Shown: positions 1 through 6,914 of the stretch, piece by piece | Layout: each line of letters begins with the position of its first letter | Position numbering within the stretch: position 1 is the first letter of the stretch | NCBI GenBank assembly: GCA_900548745.1 | Contig: URLQ01000081.1 | Coordinates: 1 to 12,806, forward strand | Source: an uncultured Prevotella sp. | Lineage (GTDB): Bacteria > Bacteroidota > Bacteroidia > Bacteroidales > Bacteroidaceae | Length of the DNA: 12,806 nucleotides | Reading direction: 5' to 3' | Translations under genes and position numbers: made by a program | Notes under the pieces: generated by a model | The model's database searches: none | Seen by the model: the letters and a program-made list of their open reading frames with translations, nothing else | What the model was told of the DNA's origin: nothing

Positions 1-13
1 AACGATAAATATT

Positions 14-120
14 TTCCAATTATTTGGAATGCAACATAGAAGTTACGTAATTTCTATAAGAAAGTTACCGACTTTCTAAAAGAAGATTCCGTAAGCTTAT
101 GTATAAATATACATCAGCTT
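14..120. other. Left intergenic region with palindromes
   Basis: This AT-rich stretch lies downstream of the cdaA terminator and has no supportable gene. It contains three inverted repeats. TTCCAA/TTGGAA pairs at 14-19 and 24-29. AGAAAGT/ACTTTCT pairs at 59-65 and 71-77, with a 5-nt loop. A 28-bp near-palindrome spans 93-120, with 13-base arms, one mismatch and an AA centre. None is followed by a clear T-run on either strand, so they are not obvious terminators. They could be binding sites for the next gene to the left, which lies outside the window. Confidence 0.45.
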
Positions 121-140
121 TGGACAAATTCGACGAACAT

Positions 141-186
141 AGAAAAAGTCATGAACCGCAGAAACGATTCATGACTTCTATTTTTT
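141..186 (-). terminator. Terminator after cdaA (possibly bidirectional)
   Basis: Arms AAGTCATGAA (146-155) and TTCATGACTT (168-177) form a perfect 10-bp stem with a 12-nt loop. On the minus strand the stem is followed directly by TTTTTCT, and the cdaA stop codon is 26 nt upstream of it. On the plus strand the stem is followed by CTATTTTTT, so it could also end transcription coming from the left. Confidence 0.75.
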
Positions 187-203
187 AACCAAGAGAAATA
201 CTC

Positions 204-977
204 TTAACCAATCAATTCCTTTGTCAAAATGCTCTCAAGAAGCTCACCTGAGACACGAAGTCTGAACTCACCCTTGATAGCAACGGATATACCTCCCGTT
301 TCTTCCGATACGATGATTGCCACGGCATCGCTGTCCTGCGAAATGCCAAGAGCGGCACGATGGCGCAAACCCAACTCCTTCGGTATGTCGATGCTATGGC
401 TGACAGGAAGGATACAGCCCGCAGCAAGTATACGACGCTTGGCAACAACCATCGCACCATCATGAAGAGGAGAATTCTTGAAGAAGATGTTTTCAATAAG
501 TCTCTGGTTGATGTTTGCATCAATGCGGTCGCCGGTTTCAATGATGTCATCAAGAGAAACCATACGCTCTATGACTATCAGTGCGCCCACTTTACCACGG
601 CTCATGTTGATACATGCCATCACGATAGGCATTATTGCCGTCTTGTCCATATTCTTCTTCCCTTTGCTGCCATTGGAGAAAAGTCTCATGAGCCCCCTCA
701 TGCGCTGGTGTGCTCCGAGCGAATAAAGGAACTTTCGTATCTCCTCCTGGAAGATTATGATGAGAGCCAATACACCCACACTCACCAACTTGTCCATGAT
801 GCTGCCAAGGAGACGCATTTCAAGCACCTGACTCACAAAGAGCCAGATTATGACGAACACGATAATACCTATAAAAACATTCAGCGAGCGTGACTCTTTC
901 ATGAGGCGATACACGTAGTATAGCATCAGTGCCACACACACTATGTCAATAATGTCTTTTATTCCGAATACAAACAT
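204..977 (-). CDS. cdaA: Diadenylate cyclase CdaA (membrane DisA_N/DAC enzyme)
   Basis: The 257-residue product makes the second messenger c-di-AMP from two ATP. Three hydrophobic helices fill residues about 9-26, 33-50 and 64-78, followed by a linker and the DAC domain (about 100-257). The domain carries the signature motifs DGA (173-175, within SPLHDGAMVV) and RHR (205-207, within GLRHRAALG), and a SEET segment at 224-227. This length and layout are typical of CdaA rather than soluble DisA. It is the last gene of the predicted operon, 17 nt after folP, a pairing that I recall as common in Bacteroidetes. In Firmicutes cdaA is followed by the regulator cdaR and by glmM; neither is visible here. 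The catalytic motifs are intact, so the enzyme should be active. Confidence 0.93.
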   Translation of the reverse strand: MFVFGIKDIIDIVCVALMLYYVYRLMKESRSLNVFIGIIVFVIIWLFVSQVLEMRLLGSIMDKLVSVGVLALIIIFQEEIRKFLYSLGAHQRMRGLMRLFSNGSKGKKNMDKTAIMPIVMACINMSRGKVGALIVIERMVSLDDIIETGDRIDANINQRLIENIFFKNSPLHDGAMVVAKRRILAAGCILPVSHSIDIPKELGLRHRAALGISQDSDAVAIIVSEETGGISVAIKGEFRLRVSGELLESILTKELIG

Positions 978-994
978 TTCTTTTACTTAAAATT

Positions 995-1870
995 TTATTC
1001 TCCGACTGTAGCCTTTACAATCTTCACCGTCTCAACACATTCCTTCACGTCATGCACCCTCAATATGGAAGCGCCCTTCAGGAGCGACATGGTGTTTATT
1101 ACCGTTGTTCCATTCAATGCCTCCGCAGGCGAAGAGCCGAGGAGCTTGAAAATCATGGATTTACGCGACGCACCTACAAGAATCGGAAGATTAAAAGCCT
1201 TCAGCTGTTCCATATTGTCGAGCAAGGTATAGTTCTGCTCCAGCGTCTTTCCAAAGCCGAAGCCCAGATCAAGGATAATGTCTTTCGCTCCGAGGTCGCG
1301 AAGCAGCTGCACCTCACGTGCGAAATTCAACATTATATCTTTCATATCTCCATGGGTGGACATAAGGATGTATGGCACTCCAAGCTTTGCTACCATGCGG
1401 AAGATTGCTGGATACTTGCTGTCTTCATGCTCCATTTCGCCATTGGGATTGGTGGCGTCAGCACCGCCGAAGGCACCATTGATGTTCCCTTCAGACACAT
1501 CATTGATTATTGCTGCGCCAAACTCCTCGACTGCCATCTTTGCGACCTCCGGACGGAAGGTGTCTATGCTGAGCAACGCTTCCGGCTGCACTTCCCTCAC
1601 TATCTGCAGGGCTCTTCTCATCCTCTCCATCTCCTCGTCAGCCGTCACTTGGGCAGCTCCCGGACGTGTAGAGAAAGCTCCGATGTCTATCATGGAACCA
1701 CCTTCACGGATAATCTGCTCAGCACGGTCGGCAATTTCCTTTTCCGACTGTTTCCTGCTTCCTGCATAGAATGAGTCAGGAGTAACATTCAGTATACCCA
1801 TCACCTGCGGTTCCGACAGGTCTATAAGTCTGCCATTGGCATTTATTGTATAATCAAGTAGATTCTTCAT
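995..1870 (-). CDS. folP: Dihydropteroate synthase FolP
   Basis: The enzyme condenses p-aminobenzoate with dihydropterin pyrophosphate in folate synthesis and is the sulfonamide target. With the start at 1870 it has 291 residues. Family motifs appear in order: GILNVTPDSF (25-34), DIGAFSTRPGA (62-72), SIDTFRPEVA (101-110), INDVS (122-126), LDLGFGFGKT (200-209), GASRKS (233-238) and RVHDV (271-275). I chose this start because the protein then begins just before the conserved first strand. An in-frame start at 1912 would add 14 unconserved residues and overlap the upstream lipoprotein gene by 14 nt. Odd points are a Gly/Asn/acidic insertion after INDVS (about 127-155) and MSTHG (about 170-174) where many FolP proteins have an MHMxG-like sequence. 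The gap to cdaA is 17 nt. Confidence 0.93.
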   Translation of the reverse strand: MKNLLDYTINANGRLIDLSEPQVMGILNVTPDSFYAGSRKQSEKEIADRAEQIIREGGSMIDIGAFSTRPGAAQVTADEEMERMRRALQIVREVQPEALLSIDTFRPEVAKMAVEEFGAAIINDVSEGNINGAFGGADATNPNGEMEHEDSKYPAIFRMVAKLGVPYILMSTHGDMKDIMLNFAREVQLLRDLGAKDIILDLGFGFGKTLEQNYTLLDNMEQLKAFNLPILVGASRKSMIFKLLGSSPAEALNGTTVINTMSLLKGASILRVHDVKECVETVKIVKATVGE

Positions 1871-1898
1871 TGTCATAAAAATAAGGTTATAAGGAGTA

Positions 1899-2615
1899 TC
1901 ACTCCACATCAAACTCTCTGCTCACGAAACCTTTGTATGTGTTCACGCCGATTTCCACCTTGTCTCCTGCCGCCAATTCGAACGGCAGTCTGTACATCGG
2001 TATGCTTATATACACCTGAGTGGAATAATACTCTGGAACTTTGTTCTGGTCATGAAGGAGTTTCAGCCTGTATAGCTTCGCCCCACTTTGCAGTTCTACC
2101 GTTTCATAGTGAAGCATACCAAGCGACTGTGTGCCAATCTTTCCGTCCTTACTGCCTATCTTGATATAGAGGCTCAAGTTAATATAGCGTCTGTTTGCAC
2201 TCATCCATGCCGCTTCAAAAGTCACGGGATCTTCAGGATAAGTCACCGTTGATGCTGCCGCCTTGGACTTACCCAGCACCTTAGGCACCAACACCTGCTT
2301 AACGGCTATTGCTTTTGTCGTGGTCTTGTCTTCCACCTTATTATAATATAGCAACGCTCTATATACGGAGTCCTTGGTCTTTATCCAGTCAGCCTTAACC
2401 TTTGGCTGGAAGATGATTTCCGTTCCATCATCTGTTGTGGCAGAAGACAAGAGAGCCTCATTGTCGGTCTTTGCCTCAACAAAATCGGCACACATATAAG
2501 AAAGACTGCCATCGCCTGTGTCATACGATTCCGATGTACATGCCCAACAAAGCATGGACAGCAACATCATCAGACCAAAGGCGGAGACAGTCTTACGCTT
2601 CAACATATCTTTCAT
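1899..2615 (-). CDS. NigD-like lipoprotein
   Basis: The 238-residue product begins with a basic, hydrophobic leader and a cysteine at residue 26 (SMLCWAC-TSES), which is a plausible though imperfect lipobox. An envelope lipoprotein is therefore likely. The rest is beta-rich: an N-terminal part (about 34-115) with the TDDGTEIIF and YRALLYYNKVED segments resembles the NigD N-terminal OB-like domain, and the C-terminal part (about 130-238) resembles the NigD beta-sandwich. NigD-like proteins are common in Bacteroidetes. Their founding member is linked to nigrescin bacteriocin loci in Prevotella nigrescens, but the general function is unknown. The gene starts 2 nt after the acyltransferase stop codon and is followed by folP 28 nt later. 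An alternative start is Met4. The family call rests on pattern recognition; biological role is not assignable. Confidence 0.7.
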   Translation of the reverse strand: MKDMLKRKTVSAFGLMMLLSMLCWACTSESYDTGDGSLSYMCADFVEAKTDNEALLSSATTDDGTEIIFQPKVKADWIKTKDSVYRALLYYNKVEDKTTTKAIAVKQVLVPKVLGKSKAAASTVTYPEDPVTFEAAWMSANRRYINLSLYIKIGSKDGKIGTQSLGMLHYETVELQSGAKLYRLKLLHDQNKVPEYYSTQVYISIPMYRLPFELAAGDKVEIGVNTYKGFVSREFDVE

Positions 2616-2617
2616 TT

Positions 2618-3772
2618 TTAGTTGCCTGTAACAGCCATGAAGTTTCTTGCAGGGTTTGCATACATAGTGAGCATACGCTCAAGCAGGAACGGCTCGTCCT
2701 TGCCCGGGATATCTATCTTTGCAAGTTGTTTCTTCAGATATTCATCAAAGACGGCAATATCCTGTTCCGTATACTTGTCTGCATGCTCTTTAGTACCATC
2801 GAGCCTGTCAAGAGCTATATAGTTGGACGGATATAGACGATAGTTGCGGAAAATCTCCCTGTCTATATGCTCCGCAATGACATCGAAGACCTTTGCCTTT
2901 GGAATGTCGGAAGACAGATTCTTCAGGAAATCATCGATACATGGAGCACAATGATAGTGTACACGTCCCTTGTATCCCATTATTCCCGTCTGCATACTTA
3001 CCACATCATCATGAGCCGACTTCTTCCATCCTTCCACATCGCGTTTGAGCTGAAACTCGGCAGCCTTCAGGAAATCACACGGGTCATATTCGTACGAAAT
3101 GGTGAGCGGCACTATATGTAACTGCATAAGACGCTCTACGGGAGAGCCTTCACCACCCATCGCCATCATCTTGAGAATAGACGGCTGGGTGCGGTCATTG
3201 GAATCCTTTGCCCTACCCTCTCGTTGTGCTATCCATATATTGTCGTTTTTCTCTTTGATGACAAAGTGCATGTATTCCGCCATTTTCTTGCTTGCCAAGA
3301 GCATCTCTCTCGGGGCAAGCGAACGCTGCACAATGAACGACTTGTTAAGTCTTACCAGATCCTTTACCCATGGCAACGACAGCAGGTTGTCTCCAATCGC
3401 TATCTCACATGTGGTCTTGAAACCAGCATCATACAACAATACATCGAGCAAAGCCGAATCGAGCACGATGTCACGATGATTGCTTACAAAGGTATAACGC
3501 TTTGTCACATCAACATCGGTCGTGTCCATATCCCATCCCTTACTTGCCTTTGCCATGAGGTTCTTAAGAAAGCCATAGCAGAAAGCAAGCTGGAATTCAA
3601 GATTTGTCTTGCACTGCATCATCTTTGCCCCGATAGCCTCTGCTGGCACTCCTGGGTAAAGATAAGCCAATACTTGTCTGAACTGTTCGTTGTCGAGCAA
3701 TCTCTTGTACACATCCTGCAGCTCATCAGGTTCGAAGGGGCGGATGTCGTCGTAGACAGATGGTATGTTCAT
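2618..3772 (-). CDS. PlsC/PlsB-like glycerophospholipid acyltransferase
   Basis: The 384-residue protein probably transfers acyl chains to glycerol-3-phosphate, lysophosphatidate or another envelope lipid. The acyltransferase block I is VSNHRDIVLDSALLD (96-110). It matches the HRDIxxD form seen in Bacteroidetes proteins; it is not the strict HX4D of classic PlsC. A block resembling the substrate-binding EGxR motif is REGRAKD (184-190), and VPLTISYEYDPCD (221-233) resembles the following conserved block. It lacks a signal peptide and clear membrane helices, so it is likely peripheral on the inner face of the membrane. The N-terminal ~90 and C-terminal ~130 residues extend beyond the core domain. 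It lies 19 nt after ddl and 2 nt before the lipoprotein gene. The substrate cannot be decided from sequence. Confidence 0.8.
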   Translation of the reverse strand: MNIPSVYDDIRPFEPDELQDVYKRLLDNEQFRQVLAYLYPGVPAEAIGAKMMQCKTNLEFQLAFCYGFLKNLMAKASKGWDMDTTDVDVTKRYTFVSNHRDIVLDSALLDVLLYDAGFKTTCEIAIGDNLLSLPWVKDLVRLNKSFIVQRSLAPREMLLASKKMAEYMHFVIKEKNDNIWIAQREGRAKDSNDRTQPSILKMMAMGGEGSPVERLMQLHIVPLTISYEYDPCDFLKAAEFQLKRDVEGWKKSAHDDVVSMQTGIMGYKGRVHYHCAPCIDDFLKNLSSDIPKAKVFDVIAEHIDREIFRNYRLYPSNYIALDRLDGTKEHADKYTEQDIAVFDEYLKKQLAKIDIPGKDEPFLLERMLTMYANPARNFMAVTGN

Positions 3773-3791
3773 ATAAGGTGGTATTTAAAGA

Positions 3792-4808
3792 TTAACGGAA
3801 CTGGTTTTCCACTATGTCAGTAAGAACATCAGTCATGTTCAGTCCGGCAGCCTTCACCTGCTGAGGAATGAAGCTTGTGGCAGTCATGCCAGGAGTAGTG
3901 TTTATCTCTATCATGTTCACCTTGTCCACTTCCTCTCCGTTGCTTCCCTTTCCACGGCTGATGATATAGTCGATGCGGATAATGCCGTTGCAATGCAGGA
4001 TATCGTAGATCTGGCTTGTTATCTCCTTCACACGTGCTGTTGTCTCCTCGCTCAAGCGTGCGGGTGTTATCTCTGTTACCTTACCGTTGTATTTGGCATC
4101 GTAGTCGAAGAACTCGTTCTGTGTGACTACTTCCGTTGCCGGGAAGACAACGCTCTTTTCACGTGTCTTGTAACATCCGATGGATATCTCCGTTCCTTCG
4201 ATGAATTTCTCCACCATCACATCATCGCTTTCCATTATTGCCTTGCGGATAGCAGGAGCCAATTGGTCTTTGTTTTTCACCTTGGAAACTCCGAAGCTGC
4301 TTCCGTCAGCTGCCGGCTTAACGAAACATGGCATACCGATTTTCTCCTCTATCTCATCGTCGCTCACAAGTGTCTCATAGCCTTTACGTATAAGCAGACT
4401 GTCTGCCACGCTCACGCCATAGCCTCTGAGATACTGGTTCAGTACGAACTTGTCGAATGTCATTGCCTCCACCAGCACTCCGCTTGTAGAGTAAGGCAGA
4501 TGAATAAGTTCGAAATAGCCCTGCAGTATTCCGTTCTCTCCCGGGGTACCGTGTATGGTTATATAGGCATAATCAAACTGCACGAGTTTGCCGTCTTCCA
4601 TAAACGAGAAGTCGTTACGGTCTATTGGTGCGAGAGTACCGTCGTGCAGTTCCACGTGCCAGTCGTAACCCTTCATGTCTACGATATAAACATTGTAACG
4701 CTCTTTGTCAAAGAAAGAATAGAGTCCCTGTGCCGAGCGCAAAGACACATCGTGCTCTGATGAGTCACCACCACATACGATGGCTATTGTTCTTTTCAGA
4801 TTTTTCAT
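3792..4808 (-). CDS. ddl: D-alanine--D-alanine ligase
   Basis: The cytoplasmic ATP-grasp enzyme joins two D-alanines for the peptidoglycan stem peptide. It is 338 residues long, normal for the family. Visible motifs are GGDSSEHDVSL (13-23, with the glutamate that contacts the first D-Ala), IHGTPGENGILQG (85-97), FVKPAADGSSFGVSKV (162-177, ATP-binding), EKFIEGTE (200-207), DYDAKY (235-240, omega-loop), IRIDY (277-281) and the metal-binding, substrate-binding MIEINTTPGMT (299-309). The start at MKNLKRTIAIVCGG fits the usual N-terminus. It lies 46 nt after the pseudouridine synthase gene, the widest gap in the operon, and 19 nt before the acyltransferase gene. All catalytic blocks are present. 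Confidence 0.96.
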   Translation of the reverse strand: MKNLKRTIAIVCGGDSSEHDVSLRSAQGLYSFFDKERYNVYIVDMKGYDWHVELHDGTLAPIDRNDFSFMEDGKLVQFDYAYITIHGTPGENGILQGYFELIHLPYSTSGVLVEAMTFDKFVLNQYLRGYGVSVADSLLIRKGYETLVSDDEIEEKIGMPCFVKPAADGSSFGVSKVKNKDQLAPAIRKAIMESDDVMVEKFIEGTEISIGCYKTREKSVVFPATEVVTQNEFFDYDAKYNGKVTEITPARLSEETTARVKEITSQIYDILHCNGIIRIDYIISRGKGSNGEEVDKVNMIEINTTPGMTATSFIPQQVKAAGLNMTDVLTDIVENQFR

Positions 4809-4854
4809 AATAGTATATTTTTTATTTGTTGTTCAATATGTTAAGTAACTACCG

Positions 4855-5916
4855 TTACATTTCTTCGTCATTGCTCTGTCTTCTGCGCCATTTCTCCAGC
4901 AGCTGTTCCATATCATCAGGCAATGTTGAAGTGAAATCCATCTGCTTTCCCGTCTTTGGATGGACGAAACCGAGGGTCTTGGCATGAAGAGCCTGCCTTG
5001 GACATATCTTGAAGCAGTTGCGTATAAACTGCTGATAGCTTCCACAACGCTCGCCTCTGAGTATTTCGTTGCCGCCATAGCGCTCATCACAGAAGAGCGG
5101 ATGTCCGATATGCTTCATATGAGCACGTATCTGATGTGTGCGTCCTGTTTCAAGTATACACTCCACAAGCGTCACATAGCCGAAACGCTCCAGCACACGA
5201 TAGTGGGTAACTGCCGTTTTCCCTATTCCCGAATCCGGAGGAAAGACTGCCATACGGAGTCGGTCTTTCGAATCCCGTCCTATATTTCCTTCTATGCGTC
5301 CCTCGTCTTCTTGGAAGTTTCCCCATACAAGGGCATTATAACTGCGGTGTGTTGTCTTGTTGAAGAACTGCACTCCCAGTTTTGTCTTTGCCAATGGTGT
5401 CTTTGCCACCACAAGCAGCCCACTGGTGTCTTTGTCTATACGGTGTACGAGTCCTACTTCCGGATCATTGGGATCATAGTCCGGTACATCTTTAAGATGC
5501 CAAGCCACAGCGTTTACCAATGTGCCATGATAGTTGCCGCATCCCGGATGCACCACCATCCCTGCCGGTTTATTTATAATCATCAGTTCGGAGTCTTCGT
5601 AGACGATGTCAAGCGGAATATCTTCAGGCTCTATGCTACTGTCGTACTGCGGACGGTCGAGCATAAGGGTTATTACATCGAGGGGACGCACCTTATAGTT
5701 GCTCTTTACCGGTTTCTCGTTTACATGTACAAAGCCCGAATCGGCAGCTCTCTGTATACGGTTTCTGCTTGTGTGCTGAAGTTTCTCCGTCATGAACTTG
5801 TCAATGCGCAGCGGCACCTGTCCTTTGTCTACGACTATGCGCAGATGTTCATAGAGCTGTCCGTTTTCGTCTTCCGTGAGCTCTTCTTCTGTATTTTGTA
5901 TTATATCTTCTGTCAT
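4855..5916 (-). CDS. rluD: RluA/RluD-family 23S rRNA pseudouridine synthase
   Basis: The 353-residue enzyme isomerises uridine to pseudouridine in large-subunit rRNA. An S4-like RNA-binding domain covers about residues 35-85 (LRIDKFMTEKL, then IQRAADSGFVHVNEKPVKSNYKV). The catalytic domain follows, with INKPAGMVVHPG (114-125) and the RluA signature HRIDKDTSG (158-166), in which Asp161 is the expected nucleophile. Further family blocks are ETGRTHQIRAHMKHIGHPL (256-274) and HAKTLGFVHP (311-320). The S4 domain plus overall length favour RluD (helix 69 of 23S rRNA) over RluA, but RluC-like specificity cannot be excluded. It starts 16 nt after the PASTA-protein gene. The pairing with ddl and a PASTA protein is one I recall as frequent in Bacteroidetes. 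Confidence 0.9.
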   Translation of the reverse strand: MTEDIIQNTEEELTEDENGQLYEHLRIVVDKGQVPLRIDKFMTEKLQHTSRNRIQRAADSGFVHVNEKPVKSNYKVRPLDVITLMLDRPQYDSSIEPEDIPLDIVYEDSELMIINKPAGMVVHPGCGNYHGTLVNAVAWHLKDVPDYDPNDPEVGLVHRIDKDTSGLLVVAKTPLAKTKLGVQFFNKTTHRSYNALVWGNFQEDEGRIEGNIGRDSKDRLRMAVFPPDSGIGKTAVTHYRVLERFGYVTLVECILETGRTHQIRAHMKHIGHPLFCDERYGGNEILRGERCGSYQQFIRNCFKICPRQALHAKTLGFVHPKTGKQMDFTSTLPDDMEQLLEKWRRRQSNDEEM

Positions 5917-5932
5917 TCTTTTTCCTGTGGAT

Positions 5933-6637
5933 TTATTCCGGTCCGGTTACGACTTCAAATTCATCGTGTCCTCCACTGCCTTCTATCACACCTTGGTTGT
6001 GGTGTTGGCTTGTGGCGTTTACTGAGTCATTGTCGTTTCCGGGATATTCCGGATCCATATACGTAATGTCTTCATCCATGTTCATCACTCCGTCGCCGAC
6101 TTGTATTGTAAGTACATCGTCCACAGACACGCGTTGTCCGTTATGAAGGTTCTGACCACGGCATGTTATTCCGTACACCCAGTCTTTTTCTCCCGACACA
6201 TACTGCGGCGGTCCCACCTTGAAGCCCATGGCAATAAGGTTAGCTCTTGCCTCTCTGTAGGAATTGTTGTCGATAAGGTCGGGCAGTGTAAGCATCGGAG
6301 AATGGTCTGAGTTTATTACTACATAAATCACTCTGCCCCTTTTCACTTTCGTACCTGGTGCAATAACCTGGTCAAGGATGCAATCGGGTGGCAGAGAACG
6401 CACATAGCCCGTATCGGAGACCTCGATTTCAAGTCCTCGGTTTGAGAGCAACTGCTCTGCATCAGTGAACAGCTTGTGTTTGATGTTTGGCACCTCTATT
6501 TCCTCACCGTGGTGTGTGTACAGGTCGAGTCCGAACCTCACTCCGAGGCACAACAGCACGACAACAAGGAGCATTGCTCCGAGGTTTGCCCAGAGTTTAG
6601 CGCTCATTATCTTTTTGAAGAATTCGTTTGCCGTCAT
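5933..6637 (-). CDS. Membrane-anchored protein with two PASTA domains
   Basis: The 234-residue protein has a short cytoplasmic N-terminus, one membrane helix (about 17-36) and two PASTA domains facing the periplasm: about 45-109 (EVPNI...VYVVINSD-type pattern) and about 115-181 (TLPDLIDNNSYREARANLI...). The tail (182-234) is low-complexity, rich in Asp, Asn, Gly and Glu. PASTA domains bind peptidoglycan fragments or beta-lactams in Gram-positive Ser/Thr kinases and penicillin-binding proteins. Here there is no kinase or transpeptidase domain, so it is a stand-alone PASTA protein as found in Bacteroidetes, with unknown partner. As the first gene of the run that includes ddl, a wall-linked role is a reasonable inference. 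Confidence 0.87.
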   Translation of the reverse strand: MTANEFFKKIMSAKLWANLGAMLLVVVLLCLGVRFGLDLYTHHGEEIEVPNIKHKLFTDAEQLLSNRGLEIEVSDTGYVRSLPPDCILDQVIAPGTKVKRGRVIYVVINSDHSPMLTLPDLIDNNSYREARANLIAMGFKVGPPQYVSGEKDWVYGITCRGQNLHNGQRVSVDDVLTIQVGDGVMNMDEDITYMDPEYPGNDNDSVNATSQHHNQGVIEGSGGHDEFEVVTGPE

Positions 6638-6673
6638 TGATGTTTATGCTTTTCTTTATTCTTTATTAGGGTA

Positions 6674-6681
6674 CAAATTTA
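6674..6681 (-). promoter_or_regulatory. Candidate -7 box upstream of the PASTA-led operon
   Basis: On the minus strand the sequence is TAAATTTG, which fits the Bacteroidetes -7 consensus TAnnTTTG. It lies 36 nt before the PASTA gene start codon. No good TTTG-type -33 box is seen at the usual 19-21 nt spacing, so this is only a candidate. Confidence 0.35.
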
Positions 6682-6796
6682 GATATTTTTCCGGAATTAT
6701 AGGCTTATTGGAGGAAAAAGTTTATATATAAGGTGAAATTATGGAGCAAACGGGAAGATGAAAACATACAGTCAAACTGCCAGCAAAGAGCAAACC

Positions 6797-6843
6797 TCCG
6801 TTTACTTGTCCATGAGTCTGCTCGTCTGTCCGTTTACTTGTCC
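6797..6843. repeat. Pair of 15-bp direct repeats
   Basis: TCCGTTTACTTGTCC occurs at 6797-6811 and again, identical, at 6829-6843, a spacing of 32 bp. The repeats lie in the 277-bp space between the terminator of the secreted-protein gene and the PASTA-gene start, where I see no gene. Their function is unknown; they may be remnants of a dispersed extragenic repeat. Confidence 0.6.
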
Positions 6844-6852
6844 TCCCCATAA

Positions 6853-6901
6853 AACCGAAAAACCGCAAGACTCAGCTTTCAGGTCTTGCGGTTTTTCGGT
6901 T
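6853..6901 (-). terminator. Strong terminator after the secreted-protein gene
   Basis: The arms at 6853-6871 and 6883-6901 are perfectly complementary over 19 bp, with an 11-nt loop. The base of the stem begins 13 nt after the stop codon of the 1202-residue gene, and the minus-strand 3' side ends in GGTTTTATG. It should separate this gene from the downstream PASTA-led operon. Confidence 0.85.
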
Positions 6902-6914
6902 AATCATTATATTT

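Noticed and set aside
3224..4760. Long plus-strand open frames opposite the acyltransferase and ddl genes
   Set aside because: They are shadows of genes whose protein motifs are unambiguous on the minus strand.
4960..6066. Plus-strand open frame of 368 codons opposite rluD and the PASTA gene
   Set aside because: It lies antisense to two well-supported genes, shows no recognisable domain, is rich in Cys/His/Tyr as expected of reverse-strand reading, and has no promoter evidence.
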